From positions 5,004 through 69,003 of the forward strand of contig JXTW01000004.1 in the NCBI GenBank assembly GCA_004368235.1: DNA of 64,000 nt, read 5' to 3'. The notes under the pieces were generated by a model. It was not told the DNA's origin. It ran no database searches and saw nothing but the letters and a program-made list of their open reading frames with translations. The stretch comes from Helicobacter anseris. Lineage in GTDB: Bacteria > Campylobacterota > Campylobacteria > Campylobacterales > Helicobacteraceae. Positions 1 through 8,884 of this stretch are shown piece by piece; position 1 is the first letter of the stretch; every line of letters starts with the position of its first letter. A program made the position numbers and the translations under genes.

Positions 1-71
1 TAAATAGGGTTTGACATTATAAATAGGAATAATGATAGAAAAAAATGCCATAAATCACTCCAGGTTAGAAG

Positions 72-1544
72 CTAATCTTTGATAGTATCAATTTTCTCTT
101 TTGGTATAAGAATAATATCAGAATTGGTATTATATTTTGTTTTTTTAATTTCAGCAATGAGCGGTGGTATCGCCATAGAAATAGTAGAATCAATATAGAT
201 GCCATGAAGTTTGAGATTATGAATTTGAGAGAAAAACTCTGCATTTGTTTTAGCAATCACAACAGCATGATATTTAGATTCTGTCATAATTTGGATTTTA
301 AGATGAGTTTCTAGCCTATGATTTGTAGTCAATACAAGAAAGACTTTTTCATAATTTTGTTTATATTTCAAATAACCATCATAGGCTTTTTTATCATTGG
401 GACTTAGTTTGTTTTTATTAAGTTTTTGAAGATAGAGCCATAAAAAAGTCATGGTGCAATATGACCCAATTATATCTTGCTTGAAAAAAGTATTGCGTAT
501 AGGGATTGATTCCATAGCGAGCTTCCAGATGCTATCATCTAGTTCTGTAGCATAGATATTAAGTGCATGAGTAGTTTGGGTAATGATATTTTCATAGAAA
601 GTTTTAAAGCTAGTCTCAAAGTCCGTTTTGTATTTTTTACGGAAATTATCAAGGCATTTTTCCAGATTTCTTAAACAGGAGTTTAAGAGCCTAAGCTCTT
701 CATCTGATTTGGCGACACGCTCTTTAAGGGTTTTTAGTCTACTTTCTAGCACAGCTTTTGAGTCTTTTTTTGCCTTACTTTCCATTTTAATATAGATGCT
801 TTTTATTTCATTAACACTATTTTTAATTCTAGTATTTAGTTCCATAATGCGTTCTTTAAGACCGGTCTCTGCTTTATAGGCAGCGCGGTAGTGAAGCTGT
901 GTTTCTAGGAAATATTCTAGAAATACTTTTTGTGGATTGATATTGATATTTTTCATAAAATAGTTATAAGAATAATTAAGTTTATTTAGAAGTTGGATAT
1001 GATCGACAAATGAATCTATAGTGATATTTTTATCAGTAAAAACTAAGAAATCAATAGCCTTATTTAAAAATCGTTTTAGCTCAACATAATCAATTAAATA
1101 AGAGCTTGTATCTCGCGGTTTTAGTCCCTCTGTATTGAAATTAATAGCACTTAATTCTTGAAAAAAATATTTTTCTAAAGACTTATTAACACTAATACTT
1201 AGGGGTATTTCTTTAATGGTAAAATAGTTTGTTTCTTTAAATATTTTTTGCACAATTGCATCGCGAATACCCTGCTCTTTGTATTTCAATTCATCATCAT
1301 TTTCTGTTTTCCAAAAATCAATTTCTTTGATTAAAGAATCAGTAGGGAAACCTTGATATTCCGAGGCTTTTGCATCCACAATATAGCCACCATTATTGCA
1401 TCGGAACTCTACAAACATTCCTGGTGTTGGTAGATATCGAGTATCATGCCAGCTTTCTTTGCGAAGTTCAAAGATTTTTTTGGATTGATTGGTGATGACA
1501 CCTACTCCAGTGGCAAGAGAATAGCGTAAAATTTTGCCGTGCAA
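72..1544 (-). CDS. Unrecognised protein: cold-shock-like N-terminus, coiled coil, receiver-like C-terminus
   Basis: I do not recognise this gene as a named family. The first ~65 residues read like a cold-shock/OB fold (HGKILRYS, then GVGVIT, then a VEF strand), which suggests nucleic-acid binding. Residues ~225-310 are Lys/Glu/Leu-rich and look like a coiled coil. The last ~85 residues alternate hydrophobic strands and helices (KVFLVLTT, HAVVIAKT, GIYIDS, DIILIP) like a degenerate receiver domain. No signal peptide or membrane segment is visible. I chose the TTG at 1544 because GGAG lies six bases upstream and the product then begins MHGKIL, the normal start of a cold-shock fold. An ATG at 1586 would add 14 residues but lacks a good ribosome site. 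It is divergent from ftsK. Confidence 0.7.
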   Translation of the reverse strand: MHGKILRYSLATGVGVITNQSKKIFELRKESWHDTRYLPTPGMFVEFRCNNGGYIVDAKASEYQGFPTDSLIKEIDFWKTENDDELKYKEQGIRDAIVQKIFKETNYFTIKEIPLSISVNKSLEKYFFQELSAINFNTEGLKPRDTSSYLIDYVELKRFLNKAIDFLVFTDKNITIDSFVDHIQLLNKLNYSYNYFMKNININPQKVFLEYFLETQLHYRAAYKAETGLKERIMELNTRIKNSVNEIKSIYIKMESKAKKDSKAVLESRLKTLKERVAKSDEELRLLNSCLRNLEKCLDNFRKKYKTDFETSFKTFYENIITQTTHALNIYATELDDSIWKLAMESIPIRNTFFKQDIIGSYCTMTFLWLYLQKLNKNKLSPNDKKAYDGYLKYKQNYEKVFLVLTTNHRLETHLKIQIMTESKYHAVVIAKTNAEFFSQIHNLKLHGIYIDSTISMAIPPLIAEIKKTKYNTNSDIILIPKEKIDTIKD

Positions 1545-1620
1545 ATAGCTCTCCAAATCTCTATATTTTACTATTAAGTAGAGCATCTAAGTGCTCAAAA
1601 TATCATATTGAATTTTAAGG

Positions 1621-1626
1621 TATAAT
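1621..1626 (+). promoter_or_regulatory. Predicted -10 element of ftsK
   Basis: TATAAT, 36 bases before the ftsK ATG, with GAGGGA as ribosome site at 1655-1660. No clear -35. It lies in the short divergent gap between the cold-shock-like gene and ftsK. Confidence 0.5.
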
Positions 1627-1662
1627 AAACCGCACATTATAACATAAAAATGTTGAGGGAAA

Positions 1663-4131
1663 ATGATTAGGCGCTTTCTTGTATGTATCATTATTAGTAT
1701 TGTTATGCTTTTTATTTCTTTGGCTACTTTTTTTGATAATTATAGCTTAGCAGGTAATATTGGCAGATCTTTGGCTTTATTAAATTTAGAAATTTTTGGC
1801 ATATTTGCTTATTTTTGGCCATTAGGAATAATTTATATATCTATCTTATGGTGTTATAAAGGAGTTCTTTCTAGTAAGACTTATATAAAGATATTAGGCT
1901 CATTATTAATAGGTTTTGTATTGCTATGTTTACAGTATTTGTGGTTTGGAGTTGGTGAGTTTGCATATGTTTTGCTTGAGTGGATTAAACCTATGATAGG
2001 CTATTTTGGTATTTATATCATTCTTCTTTTTATAGGATGTGGAGCCTGGATGTTGTGTTCTATTAAGCATTTTAAAACAACTTTAAGTAAAACTTGGAGT
2101 TGGGCTTTTAAAGGGTTAAAAATAAGTATCAATATACTTGGAGATATGGGGCAATTAGTCAGTGGGTTATGGACTAAATATAAAGAGATAAATAATCAAA
2201 AGAAGCGTTTAAAACAAGAGGCGCAATATTATGAATTTCATCCAGAACCACCTACGCCATATACACAGGTACCAGATATTCCAGAGGATAATATTAAAAT
2301 TTTTTATCAGGATATGAAAAAAAACTTCGATTCTCGTAGCGAAGTAAATTTGGTTAGTGGTGCAGAAGGTGAGATTAAAGATTATAGTCAAAAAGTTTTA
2401 AGTCGTAATAAGAAGTTTTTTGAAAAGCTAGCTAGTCAACAACAAGAAGATCTTATAGATAGTAATGATAGTGATATATCAATAAGTAATTTAGATTTGC
2501 CAAAAACACCAGAAAATAAGATACCAAAAAAACCGCTTTTAGAGTCAAATTTGATTGAGCAAATGGATTGCGAAAAAGAAGAAGTAATTACCCCTGAAAG
2601 CTTACAAGAGATTGATTTTGCACAAAAAAATGAGTTGCTAAAAACTAGTGGAGTAACAACTATTGTGCATGAGCTTAGTGAGAATAAAGAGCATTTAGAA
2701 TCTTTGGAAAAAGGTCAAATACAAAAGCCACATGATTATAGATTGCCAAGACTTGAGCTTTTAGCACCAAATCCATCCTCAAAAGGTGAGGTGGATGAAA
2801 ATGAGCTAGATTCTAAGATACAAAATCTTTTAGCGAAGCTTAAAATGTTTAAAATTGATGGGGATATTGTACGCACTTATTCAGGACCGCTTGTGAGTAC
2901 TTTTGAGTTTCGTCCAGCAGAGCATATTAAAGTAAGGTCCATTCTTGCACTTAGTGATGATTTAGCAATGGCAATGGCAGCTCAAAGTATTAGGATACAA
3001 GCACCAATACCGGGAAAAAATGTTGTAGGTATTGAGATACCTAATATGAAGATTGATACAATTTATATGCGTGAGATTTTAGAAAGTGAAGTGTTTCAAA
3101 ATAGTGCATCGCCATTGACATTGGCATTGGGTAAGGATATTGTAGGGAAGGCTTTTGTAACGGATTTAAAGCGGTTACCACATTTGCTTATCGCAGGCAC
3201 TACGGGTAGTGGAAAGTCTGTAGGTGTTAATGCGATGATTGTTTCTCTTCTTTATCGTAACTCTCCTGAAAATCTAAAGTTTATTATGATTGATCCTAAA
3301 ATGGTGGAGTTTAGTATGTATGAGGATATCCCTCATCTGCTTACCCCCATCATCACAGATCCTAAGAAAGCTATTAGCGCTCTTGGTGCGGCTGTCAGAG
3401 AGATGGAGCGACGCTATAGGCTTATGAGCACACTTAAAGTAAAGACCATAGAATCTTATAACCAGAAGTGTATAGAGCATGGAGAGAAGAGCTTTGCTTA
3501 TTTAGTGATTATTATTGATGAATTAGCAGATTTGATGATGACTGGGGGCAAGGAAGCGGAGTTTCCTATCACTCGTATTGCCCAAATGGGTAGAGCTTGC
3601 GGGATCCATTTGATTGTAGCTACACAGCGACCAAGTGCGGATGTAGTGACAGGGATTATTAAGACTAATTTACCATCAAGAATTGCCTTTAGAGTGAGTA
3701 ATAAAATTGATTCTAGAGTTGTTATTGACATAGAGGGTGCACAAAGTTTACTTGGGCGAGGGGATATGCTTTTTACCCCGCCGGGTCAAGGAGGAGTGAT
3801 TAGACTTCATGCCCCATGGACTAGTGAAAAAGAGATAGAGAGTATTGTCTCTGAAATTAAAGCACAAAGAACTTGTGAATATGATGATGAGTTTTTATTA
3901 GAAGAAAAAGAAGCTTTAGATACTTCAATGCCTAATATGAATATTGAGGATAATGCAGATTTATTGCGAGCTAAAGAGATTATTTTAAATGATAGAAAAA
4001 CTTCAGTGAGTTATTTGCAAAGGAGAATGGGAGTGGGCTTTAATAAGGCTGCAAATATCATTGAGCAACTCGAAAATCAAGGATTTCTATCCACTCCAAA
4101 TGCTAAAGGGGTAAGAGAGATTTTAGGTTAG
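1663..4131 (+). CDS. ftsK: DNA translocase FtsK
   Basis: Double-stranded DNA pump at the division septum that clears the chromosome terminus and helps dimer resolution. Residues 1-140 hold about four membrane helices. Residues ~180-360 are an acidic, low-complexity linker. The RecA-like motor carries Walker A AGTTGSGKSVGVN near residue 515, Walker B VIIIDELADLMM near 615 and the conserved ATQRPSADV segment near 655. The last ~65 residues fit the winged-helix gamma domain that reads orientation sequences. At 822 residues it is shorter than the E. coli protein because the linker is short, as is usual in this group. It is the first gene after a divergent promoter and is followed by a 160-base gap. 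Confidence 0.96.
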   Translation: MIRRFLVCIIISIVMLFISLATFFDNYSLAGNIGRSLALLNLEIFGIFAYFWPLGIIYISILWCYKGVLSSKTYIKILGSLLIGFVLLCLQYLWFGVGEFAYVLLEWIKPMIGYFGIYIILLFIGCGAWMLCSIKHFKTTLSKTWSWAFKGLKISINILGDMGQLVSGLWTKYKEINNQKKRLKQEAQYYEFHPEPPTPYTQVPDIPEDNIKIFYQDMKKNFDSRSEVNLVSGAEGEIKDYSQKVLSRNKKFFEKLASQQQEDLIDSNDSDISISNLDLPKTPENKIPKKPLLESNLIEQMDCEKEEVITPESLQEIDFAQKNELLKTSGVTTIVHELSENKEHLESLEKGQIQKPHDYRLPRLELLAPNPSSKGEVDENELDSKIQNLLAKLKMFKIDGDIVRTYSGPLVSTFEFRPAEHIKVRSILALSDDLAMAMAAQSIRIQAPIPGKNVVGIEIPNMKIDTIYMREILESEVFQNSASPLTLALGKDIVGKAFVTDLKRLPHLLIAGTTGSGKSVGVNAMIVSLLYRNSPENLKFIMIDPKMVEFSMYEDIPHLLTPIITDPKKAISALGAAVREMERRYRLMSTLKVKTIESYNQKCIEHGEKSFAYLVIIIDELADLMMTGGKEAEFPITRIAQMGRACGIHLIVATQRPSADVVTGIIKTNLPSRIAFRVSNKIDSRVVIDIEGAQSLLGRGDMLFTPPGQGGVIRLHAPWTSEKEIESIVSEIKAQRTCEYDDEFLLEEKEALDTSMPNMNIEDNADLLRAKEIILNDRKTSVSYLQRRMGVGFNKAANIIEQLENQGFLSTPNAKGVREILG

Positions 4132-4253
4132 ATTTTTAGTATCTAGCTTGATATTAATAAGTGTTGTATTTTATATTCTTTTAAAGTTTTATAGATTATT
4201 TGAAAAATATTACCTAGTTAGGTTAATTAGATTTATTCATTCAGCCATTAATG

Positions 4254-4268
4254 TATAATATTGTTACA
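4254..4268 (+). promoter_or_regulatory. Predicted promoter of ispDF operon with HP1021-box-like heptamer
   Basis: TATAAT at 4254-4259, 34 bases before the ispDF ATG, followed at 4262-4268 by TGTTACA. That heptamer fits the TGTT[TA]C[TA] box described for the H. pylori orphan regulator HP1021, whose homologue is the second gene of this operon. The ribosome site AAGGAG is at 4278-4283. The -10 is reasonably supported; regulator binding is an inference from one short, degenerate match. Confidence 0.45.
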
Positions 4269-4292
4269 TTAATAATTAAGGAGTGAGTAAAA

Positions 4293-5459
4293 ATGTCTAG
4301 AAAATATACTCTAGCTCTTGTGCTGATGGCTGCAGGTAGTTCTACGCGATTTGTAGAGGGGCTAGCTAGATCTAAACGCATTAAAAAGCAGTGGCTTAGA
4401 GTAGGAGAGCTACCTTTGTGGAAAAGGGTGGCAGATGAGACCAAGAAATATTATGATTTTGATGAGATTATCATATGTGGAGATGGCGCTGAACTATTTT
4501 ATATGCAGAATTTCTGTGATGAGGAGAGATTAGTATGTGGAGGGGATAGCCGTGCTGATAGTCTTAGATCCGTGCTTAAAGAAGTAAGAAGTGATTATAT
4601 TTTTGTAACTGATGTGGCGCGGTGTGATTTGGATAGAAATGTTTGTCTAGAGCTTTTAGATAGATTTTGGGAGTGGGATTGTAGTGTAGCTTATTTGCCT
4701 TGTACTGATACAGCAATTTATGAGAATGAATGCATTCCTAGGGAGAATTTAAAGCTAATCCAAACCCCCCAAATCTCAAAAACAGAGCTAATAAGACAAT
4801 ATCTATCTGTGAAAGATTATACAGATGAAAGTAGTGCTATGCTAGAGAACGGAGCCATAGTGAGGTTTGTACTTGGTAGTCCCAAAATGCAAAAAGTTAC
4901 TTTTTTACATGATTTAGAGATATTGTTGCGTAATAGTGATAAGTTTTTACCACCTATAGACGATATTTTTGTAGGAAATGGTATTGATATCCATAGTTTT
5001 GAAAAAGACAAGCAAATGTGGCTTGGAGGAGTGAAAATACAATCGGATATGGGATTTAAGGCACATAGTGATGGGGATGTGCTTTTGCATGCCATTATAG
5101 ATGCTCTTTTAGGCGCAATAGGTGCAGGGGATATTGGTGAGTGGTTTCCAGATAATAGAGAGGAGTTTAGGGATGTAGATTCTAAAAAACTTTTAAAAAA
5201 AGTAGCAGAGTTTGTTGCCAATGTAGGCTATGAGGTTAGCAATTTGGATATAAGTATTCTTGCAGAAAAACCAAAAATAACTCCTTATAAAGATGCTATA
5301 AAAAATAGTTTAGCCAGCCTACTTGATGTGCCAAAGCATAGGATTAATATTAAGGCAACTACGAGTGAAAAAATGGGATTTATAGGAAGAGGTGAAGGTG
5401 TGTGCGTGATGGCAAGTGTGGGGGTGAAATTTATTGATTGGACAAAATTAAAAGGATGA
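4293..5459 (+). CDS. ispDF: Bifunctional IspD/IspF (MEP isoprenoid pathway)
   Basis: Fusion of 2-C-methyl-D-erythritol 4-phosphate cytidylyltransferase (residues ~1-220) and 2-C-methyl-D-erythritol 2,4-cyclodiphosphate synthase (~228-388), two non-adjacent steps of non-mevalonate isoprenoid synthesis. The IspD half begins with the nucleotide-binding LVLMAAGSSTRF and KKQW. The IspF half shows the metal ligands D232 and H234 in GIDIHSF, the HSDGDVLLHAI helix and a C-terminal IKATTSEKMGFIGRGEG. The fusion is the normal form in Campylobacterota. It ends three bases before the response-regulator gene, so the two are probably co-transcribed. Confidence 0.95.
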   Translation: MSRKYTLALVLMAAGSSTRFVEGLARSKRIKKQWLRVGELPLWKRVADETKKYYDFDEIIICGDGAELFYMQNFCDEERLVCGGDSRADSLRSVLKEVRSDYIFVTDVARCDLDRNVCLELLDRFWEWDCSVAYLPCTDTAIYENECIPRENLKLIQTPQISKTELIRQYLSVKDYTDESSAMLENGAIVRFVLGSPKMQKVTFLHDLEILLRNSDKFLPPIDDIFVGNGIDIHSFEKDKQMWLGGVKIQSDMGFKAHSDGDVLLHAIIDALLGAIGAGDIGEWFPDNREEFRDVDSKKLLKKVAEFVANVGYEVSNLDISILAEKPKITPYKDAIKNSLASLLDVPKHRINIKATTSEKMGFIGRGEGVCVMASVGVKFIDWTKLKG

Positions 5460-5462
5460 GGT

Positions 5463-6359
5463 ATGAGAGTTTTGATTATTGAGAATGAGATTTATTTAGC
5501 ACAAAGTATTGCCAATAAGCTAGAATCTTTTGGCTATTTATGTGTAATAGAACCATCAATACAAGATGCTCAAAATGCCAGAGTTGAAGATTTTGATGTA
5601 ATACTTTTGGCTAGTAGTGCTTGTGGCGATAATTATGAAAATTTTATTAGTAATCATAAAAAATCTATCATTATTATGTTGGTTAGCTATATTAGTGATG
5701 ATACGATTACTAAGCCTATGAGAGCAGGGGCAAGTGATTATATTCAAAAGCCTTTTATGATTGATGAATTAGTGCGTAAAATCTCTCATTATAAGGATTA
5801 TAAAGAGGTTTTGAAAAGATTAGATTTTTATGATTCTTATTTTAGATTTGTAGAATTGGAGTTAAAAACACCCACATTAATGCAATATACTCCGCCCTTT
5901 GTCATTAAAAGTAATTCACAAAGAAGTGCTGATGTATATCTGATGAAATATGCTAGAGATCGTAAAATGCATGTAAGGTTTTTATCTGTGCGTCAGAAAG
6001 AATATAGAAATATTTTTAAACAACCCGCAGATAAGAAGAATTGTTATTATTTGACACATTTAGAGCTTTTGGGTACTTCAGAAATTAAAGAGCTTTTAGG
6101 AAACTTGCAAAAGCAAAATATTATTTTTTCTTTTGTATCAAGAGATGATTTAAATTTTGCTCAAGTTGTAGATATAACACATATTACAAGCCATCAGGAC
6201 TTGGGCGGAGAGATATTATCAATTAAAGAGTATGAAAAAATGATTATTGCTAAATTTGAGAGCAAGTACCCAGATGTTGAGTTGGCTAAGCGTCTTGGAA
6301 TTAGTCGTAAGAGTTTGTGGGAAAAAAGGAAAAAATATGAAATCGCAAGAAAAAAATAA
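5463..6359 (+). CDS. HP1021-type atypical orphan response regulator
   Basis: DNA-binding regulator of the family whose H. pylori member HP1021 binds oriC and many promoters and senses redox state. Residues 1-115 form a receiver domain, but the phospho-acceptor position at the end of strand 3 (FDVILLAS) is Ala50 instead of Asp, so classical phosphorylation is not expected. The lysine in YIQKPF is kept. The last ~25 residues (AKRLGISRKSLWEKRKKYEI) are a Fis-type helix-turn-helix. Cysteines at 27 and 54 and others further along could serve redox sensing. No sensor kinase gene is adjacent. The assignment rests on domain order, the missing Asp and position after ispDF, as I recall for C. jejuni Cj1607-Cj1608. 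Confidence 0.88.
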   Translation: MRVLIIENEIYLAQSIANKLESFGYLCVIEPSIQDAQNARVEDFDVILLASSACGDNYENFISNHKKSIIIMLVSYISDDTITKPMRAGASDYIQKPFMIDELVRKISHYKDYKEVLKRLDFYDSYFRFVELELKTPTLMQYTPPFVIKSNSQRSADVYLMKYARDRKMHVRFLSVRQKEYRNIFKQPADKKNCYYLTHLELLGTSEIKELLGNLQKQNIIFSFVSRDDLNFAQVVDITHITSHQDLGGEILSIKEYEKMIIAKFESKYPDVELAKRLGISRKSLWEKRKKYEIARKK

Positions 6360-7506
6360 GCAGCTTTATCTTGATAGAGAGGCAATTAGCGCTTTAGGAT
6401 TGCTCAATGATGGTTTATTAAATCCTGTAGTTAAGCTAATGGATAAAAAAGAAGCAAGAGAGGTTAGTGAAACTGGACTTTATAAAGGATGCTCTTATCC
6501 TTGTCCTTTACTTTTAAGTCCATCTGGTAAGAGAAATCAAAAAGTGTTGCGGTCTATTAAAAAAGGAGAAGAAATTGAGTTGATATGTGAGATGCAAAGT
6601 GTAGGGAGTATAATTGCAGATAGTGTTTTTCAGATTAATAAAGAAGAAAGATTAGCTCAAATAGGTGCTATTTTGGAAGAGCAAGATCATATTGCCAAGA
6701 GGATTGGAGAATATGCAATTTGTGGAGAGTTAAAACTTAATATCCCTACAAATCCCTATAAAGAGATTTTAGAAGAAAAAAAGAAAAAACTAAATGCTAA
6801 GAGGGTAACAGGCATTATTTTTAATGCTAATCCTATACATCGTGTACATGAAAAGATTTTAAGAGAAGAATTTAATGATACAGATTTGATTGTAATTTTT
6901 TTATTACGTTATAGTCATGATGGATTTTTGAGTTATGATTTAAGAAAGATGTGCCTTAATTTGGTGCTATCAAACTTTTTAAACGAAGAAAAAATTTGTA
7001 TTATTCCTTTAGATAGCACCTATCTTTTTGCTGGGCAAAATAAAATGATTTTGTATTCTTTGATCGCTAAAAATTATGGTTGTAGTAAGATTTTATTGGG
7101 ACAAAATAGTAGTCAGTTAGGAGTGTATTATATTAATCAGGAGCGCCATAGTATTTTTGATACTATGTGTGGGATAGATATTGAGGTGAAAATCTTAGAT
7201 GAGTTTGCCTACTGCACGCAGTGTAGATGTTTATTAAATACAAAATCTTGCCCTCATGGTAAGCATCACCATATTGCTTATAATTCACCAGCAATTTTAC
7301 AATTTTTTAAGATGGGTATCTTGCCACCTATTATTTTAGTACGTAAAGAGGTGTCTATTCTTGTGCTTAAGACTCTTTTCCCACATAGGATTGAAGAGAT
7401 GAAAAAAATTTATTATAATGTTTTGCCATCAGAGGGGATATTTTCTGAAGATATTCAGAAGGATTTTTATAATACCTTAATGGAGTTATACCAAATTAAA
7501 AATTAA
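6337..7506 (+). CDS. ATP-sulfurylase-like protein with altered active site
   Basis: A 389-residue relative of sulfate adenylyltransferase, matching the position of Cj1609 in C. jejuni. The nucleotide-binding part NPIHRVHE (165-172) is kept. The sulfate-contacting QxR just before it reads FNA (162-164), and the usual GRDHAG reads GQNSSQ (255-260). A zinc-type cluster follows (C293, C296, C305-P-H307), as does the family's late GILPPIILVRKEV segment. No sulfate-assimilation genes are nearby, so a role in sulfate activation is doubtful. I chose the ATG at 6337, which has AAGGA upstream and overlaps the regulator by 23 bases. An upstream frame extension to 6247 would only re-read the regulator gene. 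Confidence 0.85.
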   Translation: MKSQEKNKQLYLDREAISALGLLNDGLLNPVVKLMDKKEAREVSETGLYKGCSYPCPLLLSPSGKRNQKVLRSIKKGEEIELICEMQSVGSIIADSVFQINKEERLAQIGAILEEQDHIAKRIGEYAICGELKLNIPTNPYKEILEEKKKKLNAKRVTGIIFNANPIHRVHEKILREEFNDTDLIVIFLLRYSHDGFLSYDLRKMCLNLVLSNFLNEEKICIIPLDSTYLFAGQNKMILYSLIAKNYGCSKILLGQNSSQLGVYYINQERHSIFDTMCGIDIEVKILDEFAYCTQCRCLLNTKSCPHGKHHHIAYNSPAILQFFKMGILPPIILVRKEVSILVLKTLFPHRIEEMKKIYYNVLPSEGIFSEDIQKDFYNTLMELYQIKN

Positions 7507-7527
7507 ATCAATTATGGAGTTTTTGAG

Positions 7528-8001
7528 ATGCGTTGGGGTTTTTTGACATTGTTTTATTCTGGGATGTCTCCAAAAGCACCCGGCACGGTAGGTTCTTTTT
7601 TGGCTGCATTAATTGGCTTACCTATTGTGATGTGGAATGCAGAAATGATTGTGCTTTTGGCTATTTTAGTTGGTCTTATTGCAGTAAGGCAAATTGATAT
7701 TTATGAAAAAAATGGTGGAGAGCATGACAACAAAGCTATTGTTATTGATGAGCTAGTAGGTCAGTGGATCGCTATGGGTATAGGAGCTATTTTTGGATTT
7801 AATTACTTAATGGTAGTGCTTAGCTTTATATTTTTTAGAGTTTATGATATAAGTAAGCCTTCTTTTATTGGATATATTGATAAAAAGGTAAAGGGTGGAT
7901 GGGGGGTTATACTTGATGATGCATTAGCAGGAATCTTAGCAGGCTTTAGCACACTTTTTGTGCTAAAGATGCTAGATATTTTTTATATTGATATGTTTTA
8001 G
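7528..8001 (+). CDS. pgpA: Phosphatidylglycerophosphatase A
   Basis: Inner-membrane enzyme that removes the phosphate from phosphatidylglycerophosphate in phosphatidylglycerol synthesis. The 157-residue protein starts with the family pattern GMSPKAPGTVGSFLAA, contains the acidic active-site segment HDNKAIVIDELVGQWIA around residues 71-87, and has about four hydrophobic segments. Length and motifs fit the family. It follows the ATP-sulfurylase-like gene by 21 bases, completing a block also kept in Campylobacter, and converges on the outer-membrane protein gene with only nine bases between the stop codons. Confidence 0.93.
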   Translation: MRWGFLTLFYSGMSPKAPGTVGSFLAALIGLPIVMWNAEMIVLLAILVGLIAVRQIDIYEKNGGEHDNKAIVIDELVGQWIAMGIGAIFGFNYLMVVLSFIFFRVYDISKPSFIGYIDKKVKGGWGVILDDALAGILAGFSTLFVLKMLDIFYIDMF

Positions 8002-8010
8002 TCTAACATT

Positions 8011-8787
8011 TTAGTAGATTAGAGAAACAAAGATGCTAATTTTATGATAGGGGATATCATAGACGCTTCTGCCAGTAATATGGCTGATAGTATCATTTGC
8101 TAGGACAGCATCTGGCTCTAGTTGTTCAAGTCTATTAGTTAAAGAGCCACCAGTATAGCGTATGCCAATATTTACAATATTGCTAACTTTATAACCGATA
8201 CCACCACCATAGATGACTCCATCATACATATTTTTAACTGTTGGATGTGCGCCTGCTGTGGTGCTTTGATAGGTATCATTCATCCAAAGCCATGTATAGC
8301 CAGCAAAACCTACAAAGTAGAATCCACGATATTCAAATCCCATCATAATAGGTAATTGTAACCCACCTCCAGCTACTCCATCAAATTCATTGCGTTCTAA
8401 AAAGCGATGGTCATTTAAGATATTAGATTTTGAGCCAACCATAGGACGGATAAAAATAGGTGCACTTACCTCTGTACCGATCATAAAGTTCATTCCTCCA
8501 AGCACAGATTCAATGCTGCGTAAATAAGCACTATAACCTAAATCTACAGATACATATTGACTCTTACCAAGCCAGCTATAAGAGCTGCCTATCGAGCCTT
8601 CATTGAAGAAAAACCAGCGTCTAGCACTACCAGTACCAGTTGTGCCATTAACAAAAGTACCTTTAGTAAACTTTGAGGTACTACTACCTGCTGGTTTTTT
8701 AGTGGAGCTTGTAGATTTGCTAGGCGCAGCATATAATGCACTACCCAATATTAGAATAGTTGCAATCATGGATAGAAATTTTTTCAT
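8011..8787 (-). CDS. Outer-membrane beta-barrel protein, family not recognised
   Basis: A 258-residue exported protein. MKKFLSMIATILILGSALYA is a clear signal peptide, followed by a Ser/Thr/Lys-rich low-complexity stretch (residues ~24-45). The rest is glycine- and aromatic-rich with alternating strands (YFVGFAGYTWLW, IVNIGIRYTGGSL). It ends in ISIFVSLIY with a terminal aromatic residue, as Bam-dependent outer-membrane proteins do. I cannot place it in a named Helicobacter OMP group. The ATG at 8787 is preferred over a TTG at 8790, because AGGAGAG (8791-8797) is then correctly spaced. Its promoter faces that of the addA-like gene. Confidence 0.82.
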   Translation of the reverse strand: MKKFLSMIATILILGSALYAAPSKSTSSTKKPAGSSTSKFTKGTFVNGTTGTGSARRWFFFNEGSIGSSYSWLGKSQYVSVDLGYSAYLRSIESVLGGMNFMIGTEVSAPIFIRPMVGSKSNILNDHRFLERNEFDGVAGGGLQLPIMMGFEYRGFYFVGFAGYTWLWMNDTYQSTTAGAHPTVKNMYDGVIYGGGIGYKVSNIVNIGIRYTGGSLTNRLEQLEPDAVLANDTISHITGRSVYDIPYHKISIFVSLIY

Positions 8788-8861
8788 CAACTCTCCTTAA
8801 AATTTAGGAATATAATAGTGTAAGATAAATCGGTAATTTTTTAGATATATTTAATAGAGTG

Positions 8862-8867
8862 TATTAT
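8862..8867 (+). promoter_or_regulatory. Predicted -10 element of the addA-like gene
   Basis: TATTAT preceded by TG, 18 bases before the preferred ATG at 8885, which would give a very short leader. The divergent outer-membrane gene has a similar TATTAT-like box around 8811-8817 on the other strand. Confidence 0.3.
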
Positions 8868-8884
8868 TTTCTTAAGGTATGCAG

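Noticed and set aside
4817-5221. 134-residue minus-strand frame over ispDF
   Set aside because: It shadows the IspF domain; its composition is that of complementary coding DNA and it shows no start signals.
6247-6336. Longer N-terminus of the ATP-sulfurylase-like protein
   Set aside because: The extra 30 residues are the regulator's C-terminus read in another frame; the ATG at 6337 has a good ribosome site.
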